This document shows positions 33,664 through 44,626 of a stretch of 64,000 nt of DNA, piece by piece. Under the pieces are notes generated by a model that was not told where the DNA came from, did no database searches, and saw nothing but the letters and a program-made list of their open reading frames with translations. Numbering within the stretch: the stretch's first letter is position 1; each line of letters opens with the position of its first letter. The position numbers and the translations under genes were made by a program. The stretch is from NCBI GenBank assembly GCA_964036315.1, contig OZ038511.1:873126-937125 (forward strand), read 5' to 3'. The stretch is from Acanthosepion esculentum (Eukaryota; Mollusca; Cephalopoda; Sepiida; Sepiidae).

Positions 33664-34074
33664 CTGATTAATGACTTGAGTGGCTGTTTCAAGCTGTTTT
33701 TATACTATATGAGGCTTTCTGGAATATTCTAGATTTAATTTAAGCTGTTCTAGAATTCTCTAGAATATTGTTCTGAGTGTATTGTAAAATAGTTTTCAAT
33801 ATTTTTTCAAAAGCTCTTTAAATTTGCCAGTTTAATCATTAGAATGTGATATCTGAGTCACTTTTTTTGCACAGAGTTTTTTCCTGCATCACATTTATAT
33901 CCAAATTTATAATTATCAATAGAATACCTTAGGGTGAATAAACTTTTTTCCTAGGTGGTCAGGAAGGGGTTTTTATATTAGTAACATTAAAAATTATTTT
34001 AACCCCAAAAACAATAGACAAAAAACATTTTTAGTAAAAAAAATCAGGTGAGTCACTTTTATCGAACAGCACTG
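33142..34074 (-). mobile_element. Tc1-family transposon with perfect inverted repeats, internally deleted
   Basis: A 933-bp element bounded by perfect 25-bp inverted repeats (33142-33166 and 34050-34074, beginning CAGTGCTGTTCGATAAAAGT) and a TA target duplication (33140-33141, 34075-34076). The minus strand has about 410 bp of leader from the right end, with CTAGAATATT-like subterminal repeats near 33720-33770, then the N-terminal half of a transposase. The coding sequence runs straight into the left inverted repeat, so the second half has been deleted. Perfect repeats and a clean frame suggest this copy is far younger than the other Tc1 fossils nearby. Confidence 0.92.
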
Positions 34075-34075
34075 T

Positions 34076-34140
<65 letters not shown>
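34075..34140. repeat. (TA)n microsatellite at Tc1 end
   Basis: TATACATATATACA followed by about 26 TA units, beginning at the TA duplication of the Tc1 element. Confidence 0.95.
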
Positions 34141-34141
<1 letters not shown>

Positions 34142-34365
34142 CATGGCCCCGTGCCATCTAGGTAGGCAAAATAGGCAGTGATACTGGAATAAATTAGATC
34201 AGCAGCTTCATTTTCCTTTGGTGGCACAATATGCACCTAATCCAACAAAATTATGAAGGTTACTCTGATTATTATGCATAAAATGCAAAATATTTTATTT
34301 TTTTTGTAGATTTACTACATAAAGGTCATAAATTGCTTGCACTGAGTAATTACTGATGGCATGTG

Positions 34366-34409
<44 letters not shown>

Positions 34410-34680
34410 TAGATTCATCCAAGACCTAAACTGAACTGCTAGACTACCCTAACAAAGGATTTGATTATAGCAGTGGAGGATTGTGTGGAACCAGTCTCAC
34501 TTTTCAGAAGAATTAATTTCAGAGAAATAGTACACAGTGTATTACAAATTCTCCAAACAGACGTCCTCAGGAATTATGATCAAGAAGAACCTCATAAAAA
34601 TGTTTCAAAATGAGCAAAATATAATAATGCTGATTTTTAATTTGACTTGAAAATTATACTTCCCATGCCAATAATCATCT
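34141..34680. other. Spacer with a (TA)n tract
   Basis: No gene seen. (TA)n at about 34371-34407. Confidence 0.6.
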
Positions 34681-34862
34681 TGATATATATATATATTTAT
34701 AGGCAGTAAAGCCAGTAAGATACAAGGGGTTACTGGGTGTAGATGAATTAGGAGCAGAAATATTACTAATGAGTGGAGAGAAAAAAGAGTAATCATGTGG
34801 GCAGTAGATAATGATTGATATTGCATTTAAATTTTTGGAGAGTAAAGTTGGTTAGAAAGCAT
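34681..34862 (-). mobile_element. Family A LINE, 3'-terminal stub
   Basis: Minus strand reads FLTNFTLQKFKCNINHYLLP followed by the family A 3' UTR (CTGCTCCTAATTCATCTACA, CCTTGTATCTTACTGGC). Only the last 180 bp of the LINE is present. The truncated 5' side abuts the (TA)n at 34863 without intervening sequence. Confidence 0.8.
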
Positions 34863-34875
34863 GATATATATATAT

Positions 34876-34942
<67 letters not shown>
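34863..34942. repeat. (TA)n microsatellite
   Basis: About 39 TA units with one AAA interruption near 34888. Confidence 0.95.
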
Positions 34943-34944
<2 letters not shown>

Positions 34945-35135
34945 TAGATATTGAGGTCAATGTCTGGCAGTGACAGTCTGTTTCATGATTAAATCCAATC
35001 TTAAGGCCTGAAGATTTAAGCATGAAACAGACTGTCACCATTAGATGTTGGCCTGTTTACATATGCTCTATCCCTGATATCAAGCACTTTAACTCATAAA
35101 TACAGCATATCTTAAAACTATATTTTTATCTTATA
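34943..35135 (-). repeat. Hairpin repeat family F1, copy c
   Basis: An inverted repeat centred near 35000: GGTCAATGTCTGGCAGTGAC AGTCTGTTTCATG on one side, and on the other CATGAAACAGACTGTCACC with GATGTTGGCC. The long arm to the right ends CTTAAAACTATATTTTTATC. It is bounded by (TA)n on the left and TTATATATAT on the right. Confidence 0.8.
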
Positions 35136-35140
35136 TATAT

Positions 35141-36467
35141 GTAATGGCAGAAAATAAATTCAAACACTGAATATTTATTTCAATTTACACAAGATTAAAC
35201 ATATAGGTAATATTGCTGGATTGTGATAATTGGTTTTCTATACAGATGAATAGGTAGACAAGTTCCAAAACAAGAAGAGTTTATCTTTATTATCATTACT
35301 CAAACCCCATGTTAATATACACTGTATACCTTCTTTACTCTTAACACAGGCTTGCACTTTTGAAGACTTATGATCATACAGATGTATTGCAATTCATTAT
35401 TCTATACCGCTAGCATGTGCTGATGCAATGCAGCAACAGTTACAGGTGAGCTAACCCATTGAGCCAGGTGTTTTGCCAGCATGTCCCATGTATAATCAGT
35501 GGGAGATAATGAAGCTTCTAGAGAATGTTGATTATCACAGGCATCATGTTTGTAGGCATTGTTCACTTTCTTGTCACAGGAATGGTTGCAGAATAGGTTG
35601 AATAATCTTCTATGCATGGTGTTGGTTAATGTTCCCTATACAAATAACAATGGCAAATGGGAAATGTAACTTATGGTACCCCATATTATAGGTTGGGTCT
35701 GTATTTCATGGGTATCAAATATATTGTTTTTGAAGCCTACATTGCACACGCAGACAACTGTCACTTTCATGAAGGCAAAAGCTGCTGTCTGGATTTTAAC
35801 AATGCAGAATGCCATTTGATTCTCCAGGAAATTCTCTTGCCACACCACTGGAGATCTGTACAATGGTGCTGTGGTCAAAGTAGAAGTTTGGTTAGATCTA
35901 CGTATACCCATAGTCTTGTTGGAAGTAAATGATTCTCAACTTCCCACGTTGACACTGCTAGGGCCACATTTAATCAGTGTTTTGGATATTGTGCAATCTG
36001 CAACTGTTGCCCTTATGATGTCATGATCTTGTCAAATGTTTCTACTCATGATTATCTCAAACCTAGTCTATGGGTGTAAGAATGTCCATTTTCTCACTGT
36101 TACCAACATCAAAGTACCACTGACACATCACATCCAACATGTACAGTAATGTTCTGAAATGACCATGCCTCTCTTGAAGGTCCACAGTGCAATACCTCTA
36201 AGATGGTACTAATTGAATAAAAAGAGCACACATACAGCACTTGTTTGCACTGGACACTTTCAATACACTGGACATGCATCACCATCTAAACAGCAGTATA
36301 ACAGTGTACCATAGATTGTGCACTATTATAATTGTGACTGTATCACAAGATGGTTTTAGACAGAAAATTTAATCAGAATATCTATTACCTATAAACAAGC
36401 ATGTAGTATAGCCAGTTTAAAACAAGCATTACTTTTGAGGATGTTGCAATATTAATTTCTGTCAATG

Positions 36468-36470
<3 letters not shown>
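35141..36470 (-). mobile_element. Tc1-family transposon fossil
   Basis: About 1.33 kb with weakly similar ends (left GTAATGGCAGAAAATAAATT; right on the minus strand CATCATTGACAGAAATTAAT). Flanked by TTATATATAT on the left and a long (TA)n on the right. The minus strand holds degraded transposase. The end assignment is tentative because the repeats match only about two thirds of positions. Confidence 0.6.
35290..36000 (-). pseudogene. Tc1-family transposase remnant
   Basis: Minus-strand frames. Near 35780 is PDSSFCLHESDSCLRV, matching the block DESRFCL-ESDGR-RVWR that carries the first catalytic Asp. Then SNP-like WGTISY corresponds to VWGAISY. Near 35500 is LSPTDYTWDMLAKHLAQW, matching LSPIEHVWD-LGRRL with the final acidic residue changed (E to D). 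Then VTVAALHQHMLAV and a terminal KVQACVKSKEGIQCIL-like end. Many stops and frameshifts. Confidence 0.65.

Positions 36471-36530
<60 letters not shown>
36471..36530. repeat. (TA)n microsatellite
   Basis: About 28 TA units between the Tc1 fossil and hairpin repeat copy d. Confidence 0.95.
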
Positions 36531-36533
<3 letters not shown>

Positions 36534-36785
36534 AAGATATAGTTTTAAGGTATGCTATATTTATGAGTTAAAGTGCTCAAAATCAGGGATAGAGTATATG
36601 TAAATATAAAAGTAGATGCTGAGGTCAACACCAAGAGGCAACAGTTTGTTTCATGCTTAAACACAATCTTGAGGCCATCTTACATGTTATTTTTTATTTC
36701 TTTAATAATTTTGGCTGAAGATTGTGTTTAAGCATGACAGACTGTCACTGCTGGATTTTGACCTCAGTATCCAATATAAATGGAG

Positions 36786-36788
<3 letters not shown>
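36531..36788 (+). repeat. Hairpin repeat family F1, copy d
   Basis: The most complete copy. Left arm AGTTTTAAGGTATGCTATAT; then GCTGAGGTCAACACCAAGAG, GCAACAGTTTGTTTCATGCT, TAAACACAATCTTGAGGCCA. After a spacer of about 45 bp the near-complement follows: TGGCTGAAGATTGTGTTTAA, GCATGACAGACTGTCACTGC, TTTTGACCTCAGTA. The arms are about 57 bp. Long (TA)n tracts abut both sides. Confidence 0.85.

Positions 36789-36852
<64 letters not shown>
36789..36852. repeat. (TA)n microsatellite
   Basis: About 30 TA units with one TACA interruption. Confidence 0.95.
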
Positions 36853-36855
<3 letters not shown>

Positions 36856-36959
36856 GCTGGCTACTTCATCAAGTACATATGAACAAATGCTCTTTTATAC
36901 AAATTTATAAGCAGCTAATAATGTGGTAATAATTTTATGGATATCAGCATTTGAACATG

Positions 36960-37200
36960 GTCATAGTTGCCTGCTGAATTTCATTTCATGCATTAGTATT
37001 GGAAAGAAGGATAGTTGTTGGTGCCAGATGGGTCTGATTATTTTGAACACTTCTGATCTACTATGATCCTCATGCACAACCATGTCTTGGGTTTACAGAA
37101 AATGGTCAAAAAAAAAAGAATTGAGTGGTAATTCTATGGCCAAAAAAATGTTGCCTGGTCTGACGAGTATTTTTTCTGTAATATTTGGATGGTAGGGCCA
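36960..37200 (+). pseudogene. Tc1-like transposase, N-terminal fragment
   Basis: Plus strand: QMGLIILNTSDLL, a stop, SSCTTMSWVYRKWSKKKELS GNSMAKKMLPG. This fits the HTH region of a Tc1-like family that reads MGLSISETA-LLGFS-TT-SRVYREWSEK. The (TA)n at 36789-36852 lies about 110 bp upstream, a plausible transposon 5' end. Nothing convincing remains after about 37200. Confidence 0.45.
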
Positions 37201-37555
37201 GAATCTAGTTTAAAAAGCATGAACATATGGAGCCAATGCGTAATTTTGTATGTCTGTATATAAGTAGCCAGTGCATTGTCTTTAAACATACATAATGTAT
37301 TTTTAAAATATTCTAACAAGAAGAATGCCAAAAATCATCTGCATGATTTGCAACTAAATGATAATTTTGTGGTATTTTAGTTTGCACTGAACTCGAAAAA
37401 AAGATTTTTCAAGGTGGATGACTATAAAATGAATACTGTCCATTATTTACTTTTTTGCAAAAAAAATAAAAGTAAAAATCTGTGTGCAAATAGAAGCCCT
37501 TCTTTTGTACATATGCAGAAAGTAGCCTAATCTGGAAAGCAGCAAATCCAGTGAG

Positions 37556-37556
<1 letters not shown>
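37201..37556. other. AT-rich spacer
   Basis: No recognisable feature. Confidence 0.4.

Positions 37557-37622
<66 letters not shown>
37557..37622. repeat. (CA)n(TA)n compound microsatellite
   Basis: About 17 CA units followed by about 16 TA units. Confidence 0.95.
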
Positions 37623-37626
<4 letters not shown>

Positions 37627-39915
37627 TACAAAAATACATACATAGGTTTGTTACTTTTGGTTCATGAAAGAAACTGAAGGCACATGGGAAGTAAATGTAT
37701 ATCTGGTTTATATTTCTCATTCATTTAAGATTTCTTGTTCAATAGATGTTTCTTTTCGTATCTTCATGTATGGCTGAAAGAAGGTTTGTATGTATATATT
37801 TCTAAAATACTTTCTAATGACAAAATCTGACAAGCTGCCTTAACTAAGCCAAGATCAAATACAATTGCTGAACATAAAATTTATCTTTGATGCCAAACTC
37901 AATTTGCAGACAGACAAGATGAACAGGTGTATTTTTTTAGAACTCTTTTATCCAAAATGAAAATGACAATCTTAAAGCAGGAAATAAATGATCCTCTAAT
38001 TAAGAATGACATGATAAATTTCTACATCTTTTAGATGGTGTCTTTGCACCAACCCAACTCAGTCTGTTATTGACTTGATTTTGTAGTAGACATTTTGGAT
38101 GATGTTTTATTTTCAGATGACACAAAACAAAAAGTCATCACAGCAATATGTACCTTGGCCAACCCAGACTTAATTTTAACCTTCTAAACATATCCTGGGT
38201 GAGAGCAATATAGAATTTGCAGTACATGTACTGACATTATCATAAGTCTCTAATGCTATTTTGCAAGATGCATACATAAAAAGATCTTTTTGGATTTTGA
38301 TAAGAAATATCTTGAGACATCAGAAGTTCAGCCAGTGTGTTCTTTCATAAGTCATCTGGCAGGATAAAAGTATAACAAAATAAAAGTTTAACAGGATGAA
38401 AGTAGCAAAGAATGAACAAAAACTATTTTAAAAAAGTAGTAGAAAGGAATGATTTTGATAATAATATCAAATTTGTATCCTCAACTAATGGATTTTTATT
38501 ACATTATATGAAATTAAATCTTTTGCTTACAGAAGTAATAAAAAAAATTATGGCTGAGCCATTTGTTTCTCAGAGAAACCTCAAATGAAAGAACTAAAGG
38601 TGGCAACTGTATTCTTCCAACATCTATACACACCATCTTTCATGCCTTTGGATAAAAGAATTTCTTTCTTTTCATTTCCTTTTAATTGTGTAATGAGGAC
38701 AGGAAACTCTTGAAAACATTCAAAACTAAGGAATTTGGTCTTAATTACTCACACAAGTTGCATCTTACAGGAAAAAATGCAGACAGTGCTTAATATCAAT
38801 CTCTTCAAAAGAACAGATCTTATTCAACTAATTTGAGATAATCAGAATATAGCTTGAAGAGTCTCCACCTTGTTCAGTCTTACTTGATATTATCTTTTAT
38901 TTCTTTGATAATCTGAACCTCTTGCATGTGATGCAGATTGGTAGAGTCTATCATTAGTCAATAGAATCCTAAATGCCTCTTTTTGTGAATTATACTTTAT
39001 CTGATTAAACATGAAATTGATTTATTTTTACTATGAATTATTTCAATCTACTTTATCCAAGTTTGAAAAGAGACTATTACATATGAGGAACTTCTTCAGA
39101 ATGTGAAGAATTCTTTTGAGCATGATCTTTGCTAGGTTTGTTTTATGGTTTACCTTGAATATGCACAAGACACTCATTAATCACAGTGCTCCAATGGTAC
39201 TGATCTTGTTTCTTCATTCCATATTTATGAAATTTTAATTGTCAGATGCCAGTACTTCATTGTTTATTCTCTTTCTTTTTTAAGACATTTGCATTGTCTG
39301 AGATTGTAACTGAAAAGAGAAACCATGTTTTTAATGACAAAATCACTGTTGCCATTTATTGCCATTATTCTCACATATTTTCATCATTACTTATTAGTTC
39401 CATGGTCTATTATACTATTTTGGAACAGAACACAAGATTATATATTTTCATTGAAAAAAAAAGTAATTATTTTTAGTTGTAAATAGCAACAATTTTCTAT
39501 TTGTGGATTTCTATCTGTTGACAATTAAGAGCTTTTCTGAAAGATAATAACCTTTTTCTTGGCTTCATTCAACTCAATTAAACTCTTACATTTTTCAATG
39601 CCTTAGTTAAAAAAAATGATAACGTTATTAATGTTATTAGTGGTACATTACTGGTCGTAGCAAGGATATTCCAACCTTGCTGAAAATTTAGCCTTGGGCT
39701 TTCTCCTTTGTGATTTAGTGTAATTGACAGAGCTCTCTTCATGTAGAAGAAATCCCAATGGATTCAGAAATTAAAAGATATATAACTGCAAACTTTTTAA
39801 AACATAAAACATACCAGAAATAGTTTTGTAAGTATGGATAAGCAATATATATATATTTATATATTGATAGTTGATTTTAATGAAACTTGTTTTAATTAGT
39901 TCTTGCTGGCTAAGT

Positions 39916-39917
<2 letters not shown>
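37623..39917. other. Non-coding spacer, no recognised feature
   Basis: Sequence of slightly higher complexity than other spacers, with no coherent frame on either strand. It could hold an old unrecognised element. Confidence 0.4.

Positions 39918-39977
<60 letters not shown>
39918..39977. repeat. (TA)n microsatellite
   Basis: About 30 TA units. Confidence 0.95.
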
Positions 39978-39980
<3 letters not shown>

Positions 39981-40619
39981 CTAATATAAAGATTATCAAC
40001 ACTTAATCTAATTTTCAATATAATTTCCTGGTAAAAACTTGTTATTATAATTATGATAACCATTATCTTAATTAATTTGTTTTCATTATTTGCTATCATT
40101 ATCTTAGTCCTGATGATGATTATTAATCATAATTGTATCTTGTTATCTTGAGACTTTCTTAGTAACTAATAAGTTTTGCTTTCTTTAATTTTTAAATTGT
40201 AATTGTTTGGAAGCTTCACGCACAAAAAATGTTCAAAATCAATTTAAAATCAATATATTTCAGTTCTTTCATACTTTTTTTGTTTTGATGATTTTGAGAG
40301 CATTTTTAAATAAATGGTTGGTTGCAGACTGTTCTCAAATGAGAGAGCACAAACATTTTTGTTTTTGTCACAGAATTTGTTTCTGATACAATTTATTTGT
40401 TTCATTATTAATCATAACTTTTCCTTTAGTTATTTGATTAACTTTTTAATTCACTCATTTATTTCTTATTAATTTACTTCAAAAAGAGTAACATTAATTA
40501 ATTCCAATCATTTAGTTGTGAAGTTGGGATATACAGAAACATCATATTTACAACATCGAGGAGATTTTTGTTTCTATATTAAGGATTTTGATTACTGATA
40601 TTTTTTTATACTATTAGTT
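39978..40619. other. AT-rich spacer
   Basis: No gene seen. Confidence 0.5.
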
Positions 40620-40821
40620 CAAAGGTCCAAGGGTCACTCAAGGTAGATGGTTACTGAGCAAGATTATTTTAAGTGAGGGGGAGGAGGAAGTAAGAAGTGC
40701 CTATAATGTGGATGCGTCATTTATCCTGAACTGGAAGAGACCAAGTGAAGTAATTTTCAGGGAAACATTATCTCAGGAGTTTGTTCCACAAAGTATCAGT
40801 TCTTGGGAAGAAATTGTCTGA

Positions 40822-41208
40822 GTGAGACACTCCTTAGCAAAGGGACACAAAGAGAATGATTTGTCAACATGGCATGGAAGGTCTAAGCTGGTTGAACTAA
40901 GGAATGTAATTTGTCCAAACATATGCGCTATAGTAAAAGCAATGAGGGTAAATACTTGTAAGAAAATAGATAACTTGTGTTATCTTCCCTCTACAAATAT
41001 GGAATCGGCTATTGATCAACACCTAGTAGAGAATATAGCCTGTGCCAAATCATATATGAAGAAGTGGTTTAAAATTATTCACATAGCTGGTTCCAACAAT
41101 CATTTGAAGATTTTGGAATCAATCTGTATAGGATTACGGAGACCTTCTCTTTGCTGGCAGAAGGATTTTGTGAAGCCCCTTAATTTGTTGGGGGATATTT
41201 TATTTTAA
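40822..41208 (+). pseudogene. GIY-YIG endonuclease C-terminal part of a retroelement
   Basis: A 128-codon open frame. LPSTNMESAIDQHLVENIAC (about residues 54-73) is the helix with S-I--HL-EN-ACA; FKIIHIAGSNNHLKILESIC then IGLRRPSLCWQKDFVKPLNL form the terminal LKILES-I...P-LC-QK-FV block seen at the end of Penelope-like and related GIY-YIG retroelements. The GIY and YIG strands themselves are not visible upstream, so this is a truncated or diverged module. No stop inside; nothing shows that it is expressed. Confidence 0.6.
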
Positions 41209-41364
41209 CTGTCCCTCGCTAATTATTATACGCAATTTCGCCTCCCCTCGTTATAAGTATATATACTTATACGTTATTAATTTTAACGTGTTTTTCCCCC
41301 TTTTTTTTTTGCTCTTCATTTTCGTTGCTGTTCTTCTCGTTTAATTTATTAATTTTTCCAACGA

Positions 41365-41400
41365 TTTTCTCCTGATGAGATGTTGGACGAAAGGGCCTTA
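41365..41400 (+). ncRNA. Hammerhead-like core motif (candidate only)
   Basis: CTGATGA at 41372-41378, ten bases, then GAAA at 41389-41392, in the correct order and spacing for the conserved core of a hammerhead ribozyme and located 3' of a GIY-YIG retroelement ORF, where Penelope-like elements are known to carry such ribozymes. Against it, the ten bases between do not form a proper stem II (only the outer G-C pair is clear), and no convincing stem I or stem III partner is seen. Most likely a degenerate or coincidental motif. Confidence 0.25.
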
Positions 41401-41435
41401 GGGACTATTACCATTAATAAATTCCTTGTTTTTAA

Positions 41436-41437
<2 letters not shown>

Positions 41438-41470
<33 letters not shown>

Positions 41471-41480
41471 TAGATAGATA
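41438..41480. repeat. (TA)n(GATA)n microsatellite
   Basis: About 15 TA units followed by a few GATA units. Confidence 0.9.
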
Positions 41481-41689
41481 TAATATTTGCATACATATGT
41501 TTATATAATTACATGTATATATAAAAATAAGTAAATCCATATCTTTCCCAAATGGTGGAAGTCAGCTTGTGACTGAGCAAGACCATCAACTTTCTTAATT
41601 TTTCACACATTTTAGAAATAATCACTTTGATGCTGATGACATCTCAAATGGCTTTTAAGATTCTTGCAGTTCTTCCCATATTGTTGATA

Positions 41690-42265
41690 TGTCAGTCTTC
41701 CTGATGCAGCTTGTCTTTCTGGATGCTGGCTGTGGAAATGTCCTGTGAGTCTGGTGGCTGATCGACACACTTTATGTCAGATTGTACATGTATGATTATC
41801 GGGGGGATGTCATATTGGTAGTTGACATCACAATGACTTTGTGTGTGGCTGAGAGGACCTGCTTTTGAAAAGCAAATGTAGTCACATTGATCACATGTAA
41901 AAGACTCCTTCAATCTGCATTCTGAGAGAGGAGTGATGCCTCTCAGATATCGGTCTGCATGTTTTTGTTATGTATATTCTATCCTGCTGTTTTCAAACAC
42001 CAGTAGCAATCAGATTTTTCCATGTTTGCTGATCTGATGCAATTTTTTCCCAGGTGTCTATCCCTATGTGTGTGACCTTCACAGAGGCTTTATAGTGATT
42101 TCAGGGCTTACATTGCAGTCATTCTTCCTGTACTAACTCCCCATACATAACCTGCTTAGGCATGCACAAGTCTTTTAGGCAGACAAGGTGACCAGGCCAT
42201 CTAAGTTGGTGTTTCATAGCCATGGACTCAATACTTGTTGATCTTGACAACTGAAACACTCTTGT
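41690..42265 (-). pseudogene. Family B-like LINE, 3' end with C2H2 finger
   Basis: Minus strand. The start of the fragment reads [20 protein letters not shown], the usual RWLGHV block after an RT, then [12 protein letters not shown], then IDTWEKIASDQQTWKNLIAT and GV. After frameshifts comes a clean frame (41913-41692) with FTCDQCDYICFSKAGPLSHT and QSH, a C-X2-C-X12-H-X3-H zinc finger. The same order (RW-GH block, linker, single finger at the C-terminus) occurs in the LINE at 20.3-23.6 kb, so this is the truncated 3' end of a related LINE, not a zinc-finger gene. Confidence 0.75.
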
Positions 42266-42935
42266 ATCAGGCACACATGATCACCAAATACATATATACC
42301 TGCATATGTCTATAATTAAATTTGCATGCGCGCAAAACACACACACACACACATGCAGACACACACACAGTTGCACTCACTGGGTCTATAGTATTGCACT
42401 GAGAATTTCACATAATTTCCTGACATTGTTTGAGTTTACTGTCAGACAAGGTGTCATATTTGTTCAGTCTTCCAAAAAACATCAAGGGATTCCAAATGTT
42501 GAAACTAAAAGAAATCTGATATATTTGATTAAATAATTTTATTGTCTTTATTTTTATCTTTAAAAAATGTTTTTCAATATATAGTGTAGATTGTTTAAGC
42601 TTAAAAGCTAATTACTTTTTAAGTTACACATGATCCCACCCCTTACACCCACCCACATTCCAATCTCCCAAAACACATGCACACCCATGTATAATTTGAA
42701 AATACAATGGGAAAAAAACAATTGAAATAATCATAGGCAATCAATATTTGATTAAAACTGGGACATATCTTGTTAAATTTGTTACATCTGAGGATGATGT
42801 CAGTTTGCATTCAAATATCAACACATTTCTTAATTCAATATTTTATACAAGAATGTTTTAACAGCTTTCTTTCTTGCTATCTGTCTTGTATTCACATGCA
42901 CACACAATCCTTCTCCTTTTCTTGCTGTTTCTCTC
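42266..42935. other. Spacer with short (CA)n tracts
   Basis: No gene seen. CA runs at about 42336-42371. Confidence 0.5.
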
Positions 42936-42968
<33 letters not shown>

Positions 42969-42986
42969 TGGATGGATGTATATATG

Positions 42987-43024
<38 letters not shown>

Positions 43025-43034
43025 TGGATGGATG

Positions 43035-43077
<43 letters not shown>
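42936..43077. repeat. Compound (TA)n / TGGATGGATG / (CA)n microsatellite
   Basis: Two near-copies of a unit (TA)n-(CA)n-TGGATGGATGTATATA (about 42938-42985 and 42988-43043), then (CA)n to 43075. Frames through it on both strands are repeat translations. Confidence 0.95.
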
Positions 43078-43079
<2 letters not shown>

Positions 43080-43081
43080 AG

Positions 43082-43285
43082 ATGTATCTTGTTTTCCAGT
43101 CAAGTTTTATCTTCAAAAATTTAAACACAATTTCAACTGTTATCTTCTGTCTTCTTAATTCTTCTTCTTTTATTGTTCTCCCTCCTGAATAATGTTTTAG
43201 ATTCTTTCATACTCACTAACCTCCTGCATCTTAGTGGTTTTGTTGCCTTGCCTGGAGTGAAATGATTAAACAAAGAAAAAGAAAA
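43082..43285 (+). mobile_element. Family A LINE, 3'-terminal stub
   Basis: Plus strand: FPVKFYLQKFKHNFNCYLLS and a stop, then the family 3' UTR with CTTAGTGGTTTTGTTGCC and the tail GATTAAACAAAGAAAAAG. Only about 200 bp of the element is present, and its 5' side abuts the (CA)n tract ending at 43075. Confidence 0.8.
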
Positions 43286-44573
43286 TAGATATACATTCAC
43301 ATATATGCACACATAATATATTTATTAGGTACTTCCTAAATCATGCACACTTTTGACATGAAAAACAATGATACTCTCCTTTATTTAACTCATGGCTAAT
43401 TTATATTAGCAAATTTTATATGTTCCTAATTTTTACATTTTTATTTTTTCTTGAAAGTTCTATAGAATTTTTAAAATATTTTAACATCAAGTGTGAATAC
43501 ATAAAAGAATTCAAGAAAACTAAAAAATTATTTTTGTGGAGGTAAAAGTATACAATATATTTTATTAAACTTAGGTATCAGCAACTGATACTTGATTTTA
43601 ATAAAATATACTGTATATTATTTATTTCTACAAGATAAAATCTCTGATGTATATTTTTTATGAAAAATTGACATCTATTTTAACAGTGCAATTTTAAAAC
43701 TCTTTCAGATCTGATAAAGTTGATCTGATAAAATTGATATAAAATGAAGATATTTTTTAAGAATCAAAAAATGAAAAGTTTATTTTCACTTTTGAGTGTT
43801 AAAATTTTTTAAATAATTCTACTTATTTATTTTTTCCAACTGTTTGATTTTTTTTATTTTAAAGATGACAAAAATAAAATTTTGATTATGTCCCTTGGCA
43901 TAAAAAATAAGGATCTTTTAAGGGCCACCAAAAATTAGTGAAAGCTTTGACTAATTTACTCATACTGAGAGTATTTTTGTCTGTTTAATAAAGTTTTTGA
44001 TGTCATTATAATACAAATACAGTAAACATAAAGAAATTACTTGAATCACATGCAAAAACATGTGACTGACCTGAAAAACATTTTCACATGGTTTCGTAAT
44101 TGATAGACTTCCATATATTTTTGATTTATGGAGGGAAGTTTTGTAAATATAAGCTGGGGTTTTAAGATTAAAAATGAACATGTGCCAATTGAGGACATGC
44201 CATGCTGGGAAAATGTATTTTTTGTTCAATTTTTTGCAAAAAGCAAGTAATTTTTTTACAAAATCTAATTAATTAATCATTAAAGTTATGATTTTTCATT
44301 GAAACAGATGTTTGGCACAGATATTGAATTTTTAAAATGTTTTAATTTCTCTTTTGTCAGCAACCATCAAATTCACTAATCAAAATGGGCAGATATGAAT
44401 TTGTTTTTACTTTTTGGGTTTGAAAATGTTTAAAATCTTTATTTAAGGAGACATAAAATAATTTTTCTTTTTTTTATGGATTAACGTCAGGCTCTTTCAA
44501 ATAAAGCCATAATTGAAGTCCAAAGAAAGCATTAAATTATTTAAAATACATTTTTCAGCTATTTTATAAAGTG
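43286..44573. other. AT-rich spacer with a long hairpin
   Basis: No gene seen. Contains the inverted repeat at 43534-43632, listed separately. Confidence 0.5.
43534..43632. repeat. Inverted repeat, about 48-bp arms, 2-3-nt loop
   Basis: GTATACAATATATTTTATTA and CTTAGGTATCAG on the left pair with CTGATACTTGATTTTAATAA and AATATACTGTATAT on the right; the outer TTGTGGAG pairs with TTTCTACAA. The tip is CAA. It is shaped like a miRNA precursor or a small foldback element, with a few bulges. Confidence 0.75.
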
Positions 44574-44577
44574 TATA

Positions 44578-44624
<47 letters not shown>
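44574..44624. repeat. (TA)n microsatellite
   Basis: About 24 TA units with one G interruption. Confidence 0.95.

Positions 44625-44626
<2 letters not shown>

Larger units (their letters stand above)
40620..41437 (+). mobile_element. Penelope-like retroelement, 3' end
   Basis: A GIY-YIG C-terminus (40822-41208) followed by about 230 bp of CpG-containing 3' UTR. It includes the perfect palindrome ATAAGTATATATACTTAT (41251-41268) and a hammerhead-like motif at 41372-41392. The block ends flush with a (TA)n tract. The 5' boundary near 40620 is set only by composition. Confidence 0.6.

Noticed and set aside
41692..41913. A stand-alone C2H2 zinc-finger gene
   Set aside because: The finger sits at the end of LINE tail blocks on the same strand and has a counterpart at the end of the 20.3-kb LINE.
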